From assembly GCF_905171775.1 (NCBI RefSeq), contig NC_053489.1, positions 330,680,089-330,744,088 of the forward strand: a stretch of DNA of 64,000 bases, written 5' to 3'. Of the stretch, positions 1 through 12,025 are shown piece by piece. The position numbers were made by a program, and so were the translations under genes. Source of the stretch: Rana temporaria (taxonomy: Eukaryota; Chordata; Amphibia; Anura; Ranidae). How positions within the stretch are numbered: the stretch's first letter is position 1; the number at the start of each line of letters is the position of its first letter. Below the pieces are notes generated by a model, which saw nothing but the letters and a program-made list of their open reading frames with translations, ran no database searches and was not told the origin of the DNA.

Positions 1-515
1 TCTTTGAGAGAGTGTAACTAAATGATTTGCAAGTTCAGCTGGATCCATCTTGAATGTTCCTTTTTTTTTTTTTTTTTTTAAAGGGGTTGGAATATTATGT
101 TACGACCCTGATTCTGAGAACACTCTGTCTCAAGTTTAGACTCCAGCTGTAGAGGCCTATCAGAATTAACCACCAGCTCACTCTCACTGAACTATAAGAG
201 TATGGGGTCTATATCATCATATCCTCTGATTGGAGCAAAACATGTAGTAATAGTTTAATACTTGTTAAACTATGTTGTATCTTTTATCTGGAAGATAACA
301 AGGATAAGTCTTTAGTAGGTGCTTTCTGCATATATAGGTAGTGAACTTGAGTCATGTAGAAAATTAGCACTCTTGATATAACATATAGAAAGAACCCCAA
401 TATAATTAGAGCAAGTATCTCAATAGTTAATATGCATTCTGAGAGAGAGAGGAGGAGACAGTCCTGAGTATGGATAGCAACACTATCTATGTGGCAAAAT
501 AGTCTATATACACAA
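1..515. other. Unclassified AT-rich sequence
   Basis: A poly-T run lies at about 61-79. Nothing else here supports a gene or an identifiable element. The last part leads into the minisatellite. Confidence 0.5.
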
Positions 516-940
516 GCAGTTTAAGGGGTAGTGTGGACCAGGTCTCTTTGCACAGGAGTAGATGGTATTTCCAAATATGCAGTAATAGTTTAAGGGGTAG
601 TGTGGACCAGGTCTCTTTGCACAGGAGTAGATGGTATTTCCAAATATGCAGTAATATGGTCTATATACTCATGCAGTTTAAGAGGTAGTGTGGACCAGGT
701 CTGTTTGCACAGGAGCAGATGGTATTTCCAAATATGCAGTAATATGGTCTATATACTCATGCAGTTTAAGAGGTAGTGTGGACCAGGTCTGTTTGCACAG
801 GAGCAGATGGTAATTCCAAATATGCAGTAATATGGTCTATATACTCATGCAGTTTAAGAGGTAGTGTGGACCAGGTCTGTTTGCACAGGAGCAGATGGTA
901 ATCCCAATAAGCAGTAATATGATCAGAATATACTTGCGGT
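516..940. repeat. Minisatellite, 88-bp unit
   Basis: The unit carries 'tagtgtggaccaggtct' and 'caggagcagatggta'. Successive copies begin near 518, 587, 675, 763 and 851, so the spacing is 69, 88, 88 and 88 bp. The first unit lacks a 19-bp segment ('tatggtctatatactcatg'). A degraded copy follows to about 1000. The unit has no coding potential. Confidence 0.9.
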
Positions 941-1010
941 TAGGAGGTAGTCCAGACTGGGAAAGTTAGCACAGGTGCTGATGGTATCTCCTTAGCAGTA
1001 TGCAGCGCTG

Positions 1011-1974
1011 GTGGTCCTTCTATCCAGTAAAGCAATGAGATTTGGATCCAAGTGTCCCACAAAGGGGAACTTCAAGGTTGCTGTGGGTTGGTGGAGGGTC
1101 TCCAGGTGGCGGCAGGGTCCAACAGGAATATTCCAACAACCTGCCGCCAGTGCTGGAGGTTTAAATAGCCCGGTCTCCCATCCACGCCGAGCGCCACACA
1201 CTGGAACGCACTTCCGCGTTCCAGCGTGGAGCGCAGACGTCCGCGTACCGGAAGTGACGCGGATGTCTTCTTGAATGGAGCGCAGCTGTCATTGCAGGTA
1301 AAGCTGCGCTCCTTGTACACAAATTAACGCTAATAGCGTTACACTGTGCTGCAGCGTCTCTGTGATTTGCTGTCTCCTGCTGGCTCTAAGACTGAGCACT
1401 GAGCAATCACAAGACCACTAATTACTCAGTTCTTGATATTCTCAAAGGTCACAGACTGCTAAGCCCTGCAAAGCATACCAGAGGATTCCTGGGCCCTACT
1501 TCAGTGTAACAGTGCCATCAGGTGTAATAGGGAGGCTTCTCCTTATTCTCCTCTGCAAACTGCCCCTGGACTACATGACTCTCGCTCATATTTCTCTTCA
1601 ACAATCTTAAGCATCTAGGTTTGGCCTGCAACATCATCACCTCCCTTCCTAATTTCTTTGGACCACTTGGCAGCAAGCTTCAGCTTCATGACTTTTACTG
1701 ACAGTTGTTTATCCCTGCCCATGATCTACTATTGTACTGGCACCGATGGTGTGCTCAAATAATTCAGCTGACTCTTTAATGTCTGTTTGCAAGGTAATGG
1801 TGGGATTAATTGTACAATGTAGAAGAGGAGGAATAAGAAGGCATGTTTGCAGCTACGAATGACACTGCATTACTCTGCACCTGGAAAAAGGATGATAAAG
1901 GCTTTATTATCTTCTACACAACCTTCTTCATATGCTGTAGTTTTATAGCACACCCACTATCTGAAATGAAAGGC
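1011..1974. other. GC-richer spacer with a possible hAT remnant
   Basis: The stretch 1190-1270 is rich in CpG. Between about 1600 and 1840 the minus strand reads like the N-terminal part of a hAT transposase family. The phrase 'caaataattcagctgactc' also occurs near 44,210 inside a clearer hAT fragment. The reading is broken by stops. Assignment is weak. Confidence 0.3.
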
Positions 1975-2213
1975 AAGCTACGGAGTCCGCCTGCTCCCGT
2001 CAGCTCAGCGACGGATGACAAGCTCCTCTCTGCTCACTGAGCGGGGAGGGGCTTGTCGGGCACCGCTGTGTCCTATGGAGCGATCTGATGAAGATGAACA
2101 GCATGTCCATTTTCATCAGATCTTACCCGATCTTAGCGATGCATGGAGCGGCCGTTCAGGTCCGTGACAGGCGGACCCGAACGGCCCGTCGTGTGAATGA
2201 GGCCTAACACTTG
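1975..2213. mobile_element. MITE right end (aggcctcattcacacg type)
   Basis: The segment ends in 'gtgtgaatgaggcctaa' and has internal inverted pieces around 'gatctgatgaa' and 'catcagatc'. I see one end only, so the left boundary is uncertain. It resembles the many small inverted-repeat elements elsewhere in this window but shares no end sequence with them. Confidence 0.45.
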
Positions 2214-2598
2214 TATTTTTGTTCTACACACTAGTGTGGAATCAGTTTATTTTATTATACATTTTAAACCACCTGACCTAAGTTCTGAGGAAAAGGAAGA
2301 ACATTATTAGTAGCTGGTTGCTATGACAGGTTTGCAAATTGTAAATGGGTTGGGTTCACTGCAAATCAATCTTTAGCCCAAACCTGAATCACTAGAAATA
2401 CACAAATCAAGAGTTATGTTTCTACTGGTTGCATACTTTTTACAGTTTAGCTAAAATGATGCTTCTTGCAAGTTGACAGCCAGGCAGACAGCATTTTTAA
2501 GAGGTCATCAGTGGCAGTTTTAGATTAAACTGGTGGGAATCATTGGTAATTCTTTTTTTTCATTTGACTAAATCCAATGCAGACTTTTCCTGGTCTAA

Positions 2599-3010
2599 TG
2601 CCGCGTACACACGATCGGTTCGTCTGATGAAAATGGTCTGATGGACCGTTTTCATCAGACGAACCGATCGCGTGTGCCCCCCTTCGGTTTTTTATCCATC
2701 GGTGAAAAAACTAGGAACTTGTTTTAAAATTATCTGATGGTTAAAAAACCGATAGAAAAAAACGATCGTCTGTGGGCACGTCCATCAGTTAAAAATCCAC
2801 GCATGCTCAGAATCAAGTCGACGCATTGGAAGCATTGAACTTCATTTTTCTCAGCACGTCGTTGTGTTTTACGTCACCGCGTTCTGACACAATCGTTTTT
2901 TTAACTGATGGTGTGTAGGCAAGACTGATGAAAGTCAGCTTCATCGGATATCTGATGAAAAAATCCATCAGACCGTTTTCATTTGATGAACCGATCGTGT
3001 GTACAGGGCA
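2599..3010. mobile_element. Harbinger-like MITE
   Basis: Terminal inverted repeats 'tgccgcgtacacacgatcgg' and its complement bound a 412-bp AT-rich body with no ORF. Flanking trinucleotides are TAA on the left and TTA on the right, both of the TWA type used by PIF/Harbinger transposases. The end sequence matches that of the full Harbinger element at 37617-42313 over 'tgcc-cgtacacacga', which is the basis for the class call. Confidence 0.75.
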
Positions 3011-3196
3011 TTAGTGTTACAGCACTGAGAAGTCTAGGGAATTCATAGTGGGGCAGTTTCAGATGACATTTTCACTGTGATATGAGAATGTCAAAGTCAA
3101 TGCTATGTTCCTGTCAGAAAGAAAATGCCATATGATAATGAGATGAATAGTGGGAATGAAAATGTGCAACAATATGACATGTCTCGTAAATAGAAA

Positions 3197-3336
<140 letters not shown>

Positions 3337-3844
3337 TACAATATTTATACAGTGTTTATGTCAAATGGACATGGGAACTAAAGTAGAAAGTCTTTTAAAT
3401 TAAACAATAGTTCCTTTGCCTAAAGGTAAAACTTGGTGCAGTATTTTAATTGTGGTGGCTCATGGCTGGTAAGGTGCAGTATTATTTACCATTTCACAGA
3501 TACAAAATGTATTTTGAGAAAAATAAAGATTAAAACGATCGATTTTCACTCATCTCTACTTTTCAAATAGGTTTGCTTGATATAGAACTTTAGATTGCAG
3601 TGTGTAAAGCAATTACTCTCTCTTCTGTTGGCTGTTGGCGGCTTCAGAATCCAGAGGCATTTCCAGCTTCTACTTCCAGCTCAGCAATCTCCCTATATGT
3701 TGAACCTGTATAGGTATATACAGAGAGGTCACTGACAACCGGTAAAACAAGAGTGTAATGAGATGTCAGAAGTTGTTCAATTAAGCATTTTTAAGAGACT
3801 CTGTCACCTGGGGAACTGGTGTGGCAAAAAAAGTAGATATGAAG
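3337..3844. other. Unclassified sequence
   Basis: AT-rich DNA without a supported ORF or terminal repeats. It lies between the microsatellite and the Tc1-type MITE. Confidence 0.4.
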
Positions 3845-3846
3845 TA

Positions 3847-4133
3847 CAGTTGCAAGAAAAAGTATGTGAACTCCTTTGGAATGATATGGATTTCTGAACA
3901 AATTGGTCATAAAATGTGATCTGATCTTCATCTGAGTTACAACTATAGACAATCACAGTCTGCTTAAACTAATCACACACAAATAATTTATTGAACACAC
4001 CATGTAAACATTCACAGTGCATGTGGAAAAAATATGTGAAACCCTAGACTGAAGATAAGATCACATTTTATGACCAATTTGTGCAGAAATCCATATCATT
4101 CCAAAAGGGTTCACATACTTTTTCTTGAAACTG
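3847..4133. mobile_element. Tc1/mariner-type MITE
   Basis: A 287-bp element with long inverted repeats of about 80 bp: the left arm starts 'cagttgcaagaaaaagtatg' and the right arm is its near complement. It is flanked by TA on both sides. There is no coding sequence. TA target duplication and this type of end are typical of Tc1/mariner elements. Confidence 0.85.
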
Positions 4134-4660
4134 TATATACATCCAGAGGTACACATACTTGCAGCAGCCTCTCAAACCCTCTTGTCACTGCTGAATATTA
4201 GGCCATTATAAAAAGGCAAATCCATGCCACTTGCTAAAAGTGTGGAAACTTTCCCACCCCTTCTTAGTTTTTACACATTCCTATTGGTCAGTGAGGTTGG
4301 TCATGATGTACTGATAGAAATTTGTGAGGGTGGAACTTATCAGCAAGCTCTGACACTGCCTAAAATTGCCTGGCATTGTCTGTTAGAACTGCCTAGGATT
4401 CAACCGTAATATGAAGATTTGTGAGTCTTCTGCAGGTACATGCAGGAACCAGTTAGTGCCTTCATTTCATAGTTGTAGCAGTTTGCCTCCCTCCACACCA
4501 GTGATTGAGCCTCTTTCAGGTGCTATTAAACCCTAAAACAAAAATGTAATACATGTTTATTTATTTTTTTCTTTATTTTCACCTGTTAATTTGGACAGCA
4601 TATATTTTTTTTTTCAACTCTCTTCACCAGATCAAGCTGTCCTGAAAAAGGGACACTTTA
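4134..4660. other. Unclassified sequence
   Basis: No supported ORF. A T-rich run near 4600 is the only low-complexity feature. Confidence 0.35.
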
Positions 4661-4790
4661 ATGCCACGTACACACGGTCGGAATTTCCGACGGAAAAAGT
4701 CAGATGAAAGCTTTTCATCGGATATTCCGACCGTGTGTTTGCTCCATTAGACTTTTTCCATCGGAATTTCCAACGGACTGAGGGTTGAGA
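4661..4790. mobile_element. Truncated Harbinger-like MITE
   Basis: It begins 'taatgccacgtacacacggt', the same end as at 2599 and 37617. It continues with a hairpin in which 'ggtcggaatttccgac' is later mirrored. The right end was not found before about 4790, so this is a partial copy. Confidence 0.6.
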
Positions 4791-6215
4791 TAAACCATTT
4801 ACCGGTGAGTTTAGAGTTCAGCTTTAATTTGTTGGTCAATCTCATCTAAATCTGCTAAATCATCTAACACTACCCTCTCACCAGATTGACAATGCTATCC
4901 AAAGGTGTCTCCATTGCTCTTCTATCCAAATTGAAGACACTCTATAACAGGAAGTGAGTTACTGGGCAGATCAGAAGGTGAAAATAAAACACATTCAAGG
5001 ATTGATCAGCTGCTTTATTTAACATTTTAGTTTTTTGTTTTTTTTAAGGCTATTCTACAGATATGAGGTAAAGGGGTAATTGACACTATAGTTACCTCCT
5101 CTAATTCACAGATGTGTAGTTTTTAGAGTTGTTCATTAAAAGCATTGGGCCAAATCCTCAAAAGAGATACTCCGGCGTAAGCCGTCGTATCTCTGGTTCT
5201 AACTTTGGAACTGATCCTCAGAAGCAGTTTTCCAAAGTTAGGCAGAAGATCCGACATCTGTAAGGGACTTACACTGCCGGATCTTAGGATGCAGTACCGC
5301 ATCCGCCACTGGGGGCATTTCGAGTCGAAATGCCTCTTCTGGTATGCAAATTAGCACTTAGGGCGATCCACAAAGCTTTTCTGCTTTGTTTTTTCGCCGT
5401 AAGTTTTAGTTTGCCAAGTGTAAAACTAGGGCTGCTTTTACATGGTCTAAAGTTAGTAACACCATGTAAAAGCACATTCAAGCGACGGCATTTGGTATGC
5501 ATTCCCGAGGGAGAACTCCACGGCAATTTGTAAAATCCAAACCGGCATGGGTTCCCCCCAGGAGCATACCAGGCCCTTAGGTCTGGTATGGGTTGTAAGG
5601 AGACCCCCCCCCTCCGCCGAAAAATCGACGTAGGGGGTCCCCCTACAATCCATACCAGACCCGTATCCAAAGCACGCTACCCGGCCGGCCAGGAATGGGA
5701 GTGGGGACGAGCGAGCGCCCCCCCCCTCCTGAGCCGTGCCAGGCCGCATGCCCTCAACATGGGGGGGTTGGGTGCTCTGGGGCAGGGGGGCGCACTGCGG
5801 GCCCCCCCACCCCAGAGCACCCTGTCCCCATGTTGATGAGGACAGGACCTCTTCCCGACAACCCTTTCCATTGGTTGTCGGGGTATGCGGGCGGGGGCTT
5901 ATCGGAATCTGGGAGTCCCCTTTAATAAGGGGGCCCCCAGATACCGGCCCCCCACCCTAAGTGAATGGATATGGGGTACATCGTACCCCTATCCATTCAC
6001 CTGGAGGCAAAAAGTAAAAGTTATTAAACACACAACACAAGGGTTTTTAAAATAATTTATTATTCTGCTCCGGAGGCCCCCCCTGTCTTCTTTATTAGCT
6101 CTAATACCAGGGGGGGCTTCTTCTTCCGCTCTCCGGGGGTCTTCTCCGCTCTCCGGGGGGGGCTTCTTCTTCCGCTCTCCGGGGGGGGGCCTCTCCGCTC
6201 TCCGGGGGTCTTCTT

Positions 6216-6437
6216 CTATCTTCGCCGCTCTCCGCTGTTGACTCGGCGAACCCCGGTTCTTCTGCAGCTGTCCGGTGCCTTCTTCTTCAGCGCTGGCTGC
6301 CTGCTATCTTTGTGTGTTAGCTCAATTAGTAACAGGCAGCCAGCGCGGTCTTCTGTGACGTCAGGTTCTTCTTCTCCCCTCTTCCGATGTTGACTCGTCG
6401 CCTCTTGACACTGCAATGATGGAAGCGCGCCTTGCAT
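6216..6437 (-). other. Mirrored short ORF, 73 aa, left arm
   Basis: The reading starts 'MQGALPSLQCQEATSQHRKR' and has no family I recognise. The same peptide is encoded on the opposite strand in the other arm, where a CGA-to-TGA change ends it at 64 residues. Its ATG lies only a few bases from the TATA box, so it would not be the start of an RNA made from that box. It is probably a by-product of the palindrome. Confidence 0.25.
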
Positions 6438-6441
6438 CCCA

Positions 6442-6562
6442 TTTATATAGGCATCACCGTCCCATCATGCTCCGGCAGGTACCCACGTGGTGGGTGCCTA
6501 CCCACGTGCACCCACCACGGGGTACCTACCGGAGCATGATGGGACGGTGATGCCTATATAAA
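6442..6562. promoter_or_regulatory. Divergent TATA boxes at the palindrome centre
   Basis: TATATAAA lies at 6555-6562 on the plus strand and its mirror at 6442-6449 on the minus strand. The GC-rich centre between them contains 'cacgtgg'-type palindromes. AATAAA signals follow outward at 6909-6914 (+) and 6091-6096 (-), about 350 bp from each TATA. The promoter role is inferred from sequence only. Confidence 0.4.
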
Positions 6563-6566
6563 TGGG

Positions 6567-6761
6567 ATGCAAGGCGCGCTTCCATCATTGCAGTGTCAAG
6601 AGGCGACGAGTCAACATCGGAAGAGGGGAGAAGAAGAACCTGACGTCACAGAAGACCGCGCTGGCTGCCTGTTACTAATTGAGCTAACACACAAAGATAG
6701 CAGGCAGCCAGCGCTGAAGAAGAAGGCACCGGACAGCTGCAGAAGAACCGGGGTTCGCTGA
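6567..6761 (+). other. Mirrored short ORF, 64 aa, right arm
   Basis: Plus-strand twin of the ORF at 6216-6437, identical until a TGA that replaces CGA. No function is assigned. It shows how closely the two arms still match. Confidence 0.25.
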
Positions 6762-7883
6762 GTCAACAGCGGAGAACGGCGAAGATAGAAGAAGACCCCC
6801 GGAGAGCGGAGAGGCCCCCCCCCCGGAGAGCGGAAGAAGAAGCCCCCCCCGGAGAGCGGAGAAGACCCCCGGAGAGCGGAAGAAGAAGCCCCCCCTGGTA
6901 TTAGAGCTAATAAAGAAGACAGGGGGGGCCTCCGGAGCAGAATAATAAATTATTTTAAAAACCCTTGTGTTGTGTGTTTAATAACTTTTACTTTTTGCCT
7001 CCAGGTGAATGGATAGGGGTACGATGTACCCCATATCCATTCACTTAGGGTGGGGGGCCGGTATCTGGGGGCCCCCTTATTAAAGGGGACTCCCAGATTC
7101 CGATAAGCCCCCGCCCGCATACCCCGACAACCAACGGCAAGGGTTGTCGGGAAGAGGTCCTGTCCTCATCAACATGGGGACAGGGTGCTCTGGGGTGGGG
7201 GGGCCCGCAGTGCGCCCCCCTGCCCCAGAGCACCCAACCCCCCCATGTTGAGGGCATGCGACCTGGCACGGCTCAGGAGGGGGGGGGGGGGGCGCTCGCT
7301 CGTCCCCACTCCCTTTCCTGACCGGCCGGGTAGCGTGCTTTGGATACGGGTCTGGTATGGATTGTAGGGGGACCCCCTACGTCGATTTTTTGGCGTGGGG
7401 GGGTCTCCTTACAACCCATACCAGACCTAAGGGCCTGGTATGCTCCTGGGGGGGGAACCCATGCCGGTTTTTTCTTTGAAAATTGGCATGGAGTTCTCCC
7501 TCTCAGGAATGCATGCTGAGCGACGCTGTCATTTTTTTTTATAATTATTTGTTTTCCCGGCGCGTATATTTTTTTTCACCCGTAGCAACTTTAGTGTCCC
7601 GTCGCAATCCACAAAGCCCGGCGTCAATTACGTTCGCGCGCTATGCACGTCGGGAAAATTACGTCACACGCATGCGCAGTATGGCCGGCGCGGGAGCGCG
7701 CCTCATTTAAATTTTAAACGCCCCCCGGAGAGGAGGACCGCCTTGCGACGGAGGCACTTAAGTTACACGGCCTGAAATTTCTAGGTAAGTGCTTTGTGGA
7801 TCAGGCACTTAGGTAGAAACTTTAAGTCAGTGTAACTTAACTGCTGAAAGTTAAGTTACGCCGCCTGGCTGAGGATTTGGCCC

Positions 7884-8820
7884 ATTATGTATACTTTTCA
7901 CGAGTCTTCAAAGTTATAAAAGAAAACCGTCCAAATCATTGACTGAATAGAAGATGGAATCTTTTACTCACTTAAGTCTTTCTTTCTGAACAATCACTTT
8001 ACCGAAGTGGTGCATATATAACCCTTGAGTTTCAAAGATGATCTCACAGAACCACCTGAAGGTATTATTCATAAAACACTCGATTGTACAATTGGCAACC
8101 AAAACATGGCAAAGATATCTTGTTGAAGTGCAGAATTTTAATGCACTGAAATGTTGAAGCCCTTTTCCTAAGGGGAAATGGCATTATTTATTGAGTACAT
8201 TAGCAAGGTTTATAACAAACAGCCTTGATGTTTTTCTGTGCCCATTAGCAAGACAGTTTTATGATCATTTTTACAGAGTTGTGTTATTAATAGCAAGACG
8301 CTGGCTGCTTCATTGTAAAATAAATATATCTTTATGATAAAATCCAATCTGGTAATAATATTGACAGAGGTGTACTGCAATATTTCTGTTAACACAGAAG
8401 AGCCAGAAAACCGATATATATATGTCTCTTTCATTATGAACTGCAAATTTTTAACCTTTAATTTGTAACCTGGAAAAACCTAAGTTAGGAAATAGCCCTG
8501 TAAGAAAGTTAATGCATGAGCTCATTTGTATGATTTAAAGCAATTACAAATATGGAAATTAAAGGAAATCTTTATTTTAATGGAATCTGTCACCTCTGTC
8601 AGTCTGCCACCTCTCCATGTGGAGGTTCCATATTTTAAGTGTGGTGATACTTGGTGCTGATATCCTAGAGGGAGACATAACAATTCCAATAATGCAGGAT
8701 GTGAAACCTGTAGTTAGTAGTAATGTACAATTTCAAAACCAACTATTGCAAAGTTTACTTGGAGATCCTGCCAGTAACAGCACTTCCGTTGCAAGCTGAA
8801 AACACTAGGCTTTGCCTCAC
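7884..8820. other. Unclassified AT-rich sequence
   Basis: No terminal repeats, no supported ORF and no similarity to other parts of the window that I could see. Confidence 0.4.
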
Positions 8821-8821
8821 A

Positions 8822-8863
<42 letters not shown>

Positions 8864-9540
8864 CAAGATTTATATAGCGCCAACAGTTTTCACAGCACCT
8901 TACAACATGAGGGAAGACTGTACCATTACAATACAATAAAGGAGGATTGAGAGGGCCCTGTTCATTAGAGCTTACCATTTAAAAGGAAAGGTCAAATGAT
9001 TCAAAAGGTAATAATTGTGAACGATGGGCTGATGGAGAAGATAAAAGTACAGTTGTTAGGTGGGGGGCAGGATAGGCTTCCCTGAAGTAAAGGGTTTTCA
9101 GGGATTGCCTAAAAGTGGACTGAGTATGAGATTAGTTGGACAGATTTGAGTAGAGAGTTCCAAAGGATGGGAGAGGCTCCAGAGAAATCCTGGAGGTAAA
9201 CATGGGAGGAGGTGATAGGGAAGGTCTTGGGAGAAATAAATAGAATGATATGGTTGGTATTTTAAAGCAAATGTAGTGGTGTAGCTGGGGGCAGAGTTGC
9301 AGATGACTTTGCAAGTTGTTGTTAGCATTTTGAATTGAATTAGTTGGGTGAGCAGCAGCCAGTGGAGAGATTGGCATACAGAGGCAGAAGAAACTGTACA
9401 GCTGGTAAGGTGGATGAGTCTGGAAGCAACATTCATGATGAAATGAAGGAGAAATTGAAAATGTGAGTTAGAGAGATAGGTAGAATAGAGCATGAGGGTG
9501 ACTGTAGTATTTGCGAGGGAACAGGGCTCAGGGGCCAGGT
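8822..9540 (-). mobile_element. L2/CR1-type LINE 3' end
   Basis: The minus strand at 9493-9098 reads as the C-terminal tail of a non-LTR reverse transcriptase of the L2/CR1 kind: 'QSLHWLLLTQLIQFKMLTTT' followed by a degraded 'LWNSLP'-like stretch. It is frame-broken. Downstream on that strand comes 'gcgctatataaat' and an ATT-type microsatellite at 8822-8862, the usual tail of L2 elements. It is strongly 5'-truncated and inactive. Confidence 0.7.
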
Positions 9541-10134
9541 GGTTAAGTGGGCTTTAGAAAATGTTTAGCAAGGGTCTACAGTAACATCTGTATTGTCAGC
9601 CTGCAGTGTGTGGTTCCTCAGTTAGCAGTTAAGTCTAGTAAACAGAAATGGCCAACAAAAGATGCTCATATTTAATGCTGACAACTAGGGATGACCCAAA
9701 CTGCCCTAGGTTCAGTTAAGGCAGTTACAAAGAAGGTTCAAAGAAGTCTGGACCTTGAACCTAAATCTCACTGAAATCAATGGGAGCTGAATTAAAAATG
9801 CTAATTTTCTGGGCTAATAGGCAAGGGGGTATACAATAGCATGTGGTGGGCCCTGCCCAGGGGAATATGTTTTTAAATGCAATTGTTTTTATTCACCAGG
9901 AATTTTTTTTTAAATGTTTAAAGGGGAACATAAAAAGAGAGCCAAGCATCTTTTGCACATCACTGGATTGAGAGGGAGCTCAGGTAAGTATTAGAGGGGG
10001 CTGGGGGGGGGGGGGGCTGCTAAACACAGAAGGTTTCTTTACACTTTTAAAACCACTTTATTTGAACAAGCTTAAGTTGGCTACCATGCACAGCTGCACC
10101 AGATTTTACACTCTCTAGTTTTAGTAAATCAACC
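9541..10134. other. Unclassified repeat-like sequence
   Basis: 'ctagggatgaccc' near 9687 resembles the end of the foldback family, but no matching second end is present. A G-run lies near 10,002-10,015. No ORF is supported. Confidence 0.35.
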
Positions 10135-10137
10135 TCA

Positions 10138-10409
10138 GGCCCCGTACACACAACAGAGTTTCTCGGCAGAATTCACAGAGAAACTCGGTCAAAACCCGGA
10201 TTCTGCCGAGAAACTCTGTCGTCTGTACAGTTTTGGCTCGATGGAGCCGCCGAGGAGCTCGTCGAGAAAATAGAGAACATGTTCTCTATTTTCTCGTTGT
10301 TCTATGGGAGAAGGCGGCCCGCCGAGCTCCTCGGCGGCTATATCCCAGAACTCGACGAGGAACTCGACATGCTTGGCACGTCGAGTTCCTCAGCCGTATG
10401 TACGGGGCC
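10138..10409. mobile_element. Harbinger-like MITE with TCA flanks
   Basis: A 272-bp GC-rich element. Ends are 'ggccccgtacacac' and its complement, with TCA on both outer sides (10135-10137 and 10410-10412). The body is a series of inverted pieces around 'ctcgacgagg' and 'gccgaggagctcg'. It encodes nothing. Confidence 0.8.
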
Positions 10410-10412
10410 TCA

Positions 10413-12020
10413 CAGTATGTTGTAAGGTGGTTGGTAAGAGTGATCAGGCCTGAATTTCATTTTAAAGGAATTAAGCTGTCTTTAAGTCAGGGCTCTGTGT
10501 AGGTCAATCATATTCTTCCATTCCCATCACTTCCATTCCATTAGTTAGAAAGGATGTATTGCCTCTAGTTGGTTCAGTGAAAGGCTAGCACTTTGAAGGA
10601 GGGGCCTCACACAAGAAATTACCCCCCCCCCCCATCCAGACTGGGAAAGAATAACTGATGTTGGAAGGAAACATTTGTAGATGATCAGGTTGGATGTCAT
10701 GAAATGGACAGAATTACAAAATGTAAACTAGTAAATGTTACTGGGGACTGAAAAGTAATATAATTTGAGGAAGGTGAGAAACAGAAGCTAGTGCTATAAA
10801 ACATAGATTGTGAGTGCTTTAAGATTAAAAGATCTAAGTCAAGAGAACAAAAACAAACTTGAAGATCAGCTATTGACTGCAATAAAGTCCAAGACAAATA
10901 CATTTTCTTGTGAGCATTAGTTTTCTTATTTATAATTAAACAGTACAGATTGTACAGCATACTGAAATATTTCTGCACCAAAGTAACACTTACAGTATGT
11001 TTCTCAGTTTTTATTGATGATATTATTAATTATGTTAAAATAGTTAAAAGGAGGATTTAATCTTAAATATTTTTTGTTGTTGTTTCCTCATATAAAAGTT
11101 GAAGAAAGTATTCTGATTTGTAATGTATTACTGAGTAGGATGTGGCACTCTTTTATTGCAAACCCTCATTCCTCTTTCATGCAGATGCCCTAAAGAGTAA
11201 CTCCCATCTAGGTGATCAATGGACATTGCAAAGATTTAAACAAACTTTATTGCAAAATCCTACCTGTTTCTGCTCTGAAGGGATAGCTCTTTCTTAAAAT
11301 GTATGTCTTATGCAAGATTCTGAATGGGAGTGATTATTTAATTTTTGATCAGCTGATGCAAGTGCAGTACTTTAATGAAGAAAGTTTCAGTGTCTGTAAT
11401 CCTTTATAAGTGATCAACGTTTTCAGGGTATCTCACCAAAACTGATATTTTTTTGCAAAGGATCCCAAAAATCTGACTTGTATCTTAATGCAGACTTCTG
11501 GCAAGATCAGCAAGCCAATCACATGTAGCATTACCCCCGAAGGAGCTGCTGGTTGTTTGGGTGGCACATTTACCTCATGGCTCCTCCGAATTCCTAGGGG
11601 TGAATGATGCGTATTGCATTTAGTAGAAGTAAAGGAATGTCCACAACAGGTGCTCTTTGCTGTGCTCTTTATTACCCAGCCAGGTAAAAAACAATATTTC
11701 CTAACGCCATCACACTCATATTATTCAGCCATTTAGGTTTGATCCTTGGCTGTTTTTACCTTTTTTTGCGTTGTTTTTTCTTAATTTTTAATATATAAAT
11801 GTCTTCTACCTTGATATGACCATTTGCTGTGGATTTTTACTTGCTGTGACATTTTTAAGTGACTTTTTAATAAATAATCTTTTTGGACATACTTCACTAT
11901 GAGGATCTTATTCTTTTTTTTCTAGTCAATACTCTCAGATTTAGTGTCTGGTAGAAGCTAAGTTAAATCTGACTACCGCCTTCCTGTGTGATTCGGTCTG
12001 GAGAAACAGCTGAAGGTTTT
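10413..12020. other. Unclassified sequence
   Basis: AT-rich with a C-run at about 10,622-10,632. I found no paired ends and no convincing reading frame. The last part (11,880-12,020) is the flank into which the gag-only LTR element inserted. Confidence 0.4.
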
Positions 12021-12025
12021 TCCTC

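Larger units (their letters stand above)
5147..7883. mobile_element. Foldback element with kilobase-scale inverted arms
   Basis: Ends 'gggccaaatcctca' and 'tgaggatttggccc' are inverted, with ATT on both outer sides as a likely 3-bp target duplication. Inside, the two halves are inverted copies of each other from about 5490 to 7525, with the axis near 6502. The arms share modules ('ggtctggtatgg', a poly-G/C block, a purine-rich block near 6800) with copies near 20.7, 30.0 and 33.6 kb, although those copies have different ends ('tagggatgagc'). Each arm holds a TATA box near the centre and AATAAA farther out. No transposase is encoded, so it is non-autonomous. Confidence 0.8.

Noticed and set aside
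5284..7370. Several overlapping ORFs of 60-130 aa in the palindrome
   Set aside because: They come from GC-rich inverted repeats read in several frames, repeat on both strands, and resemble no known protein.
5559..7470. G-rich and C-rich runs as a CpG island promoter of a host gene
   Set aside because: The runs are modules of the foldback family and recur at 20.7, 30.2 and 33.7 kb without any adjacent gene.
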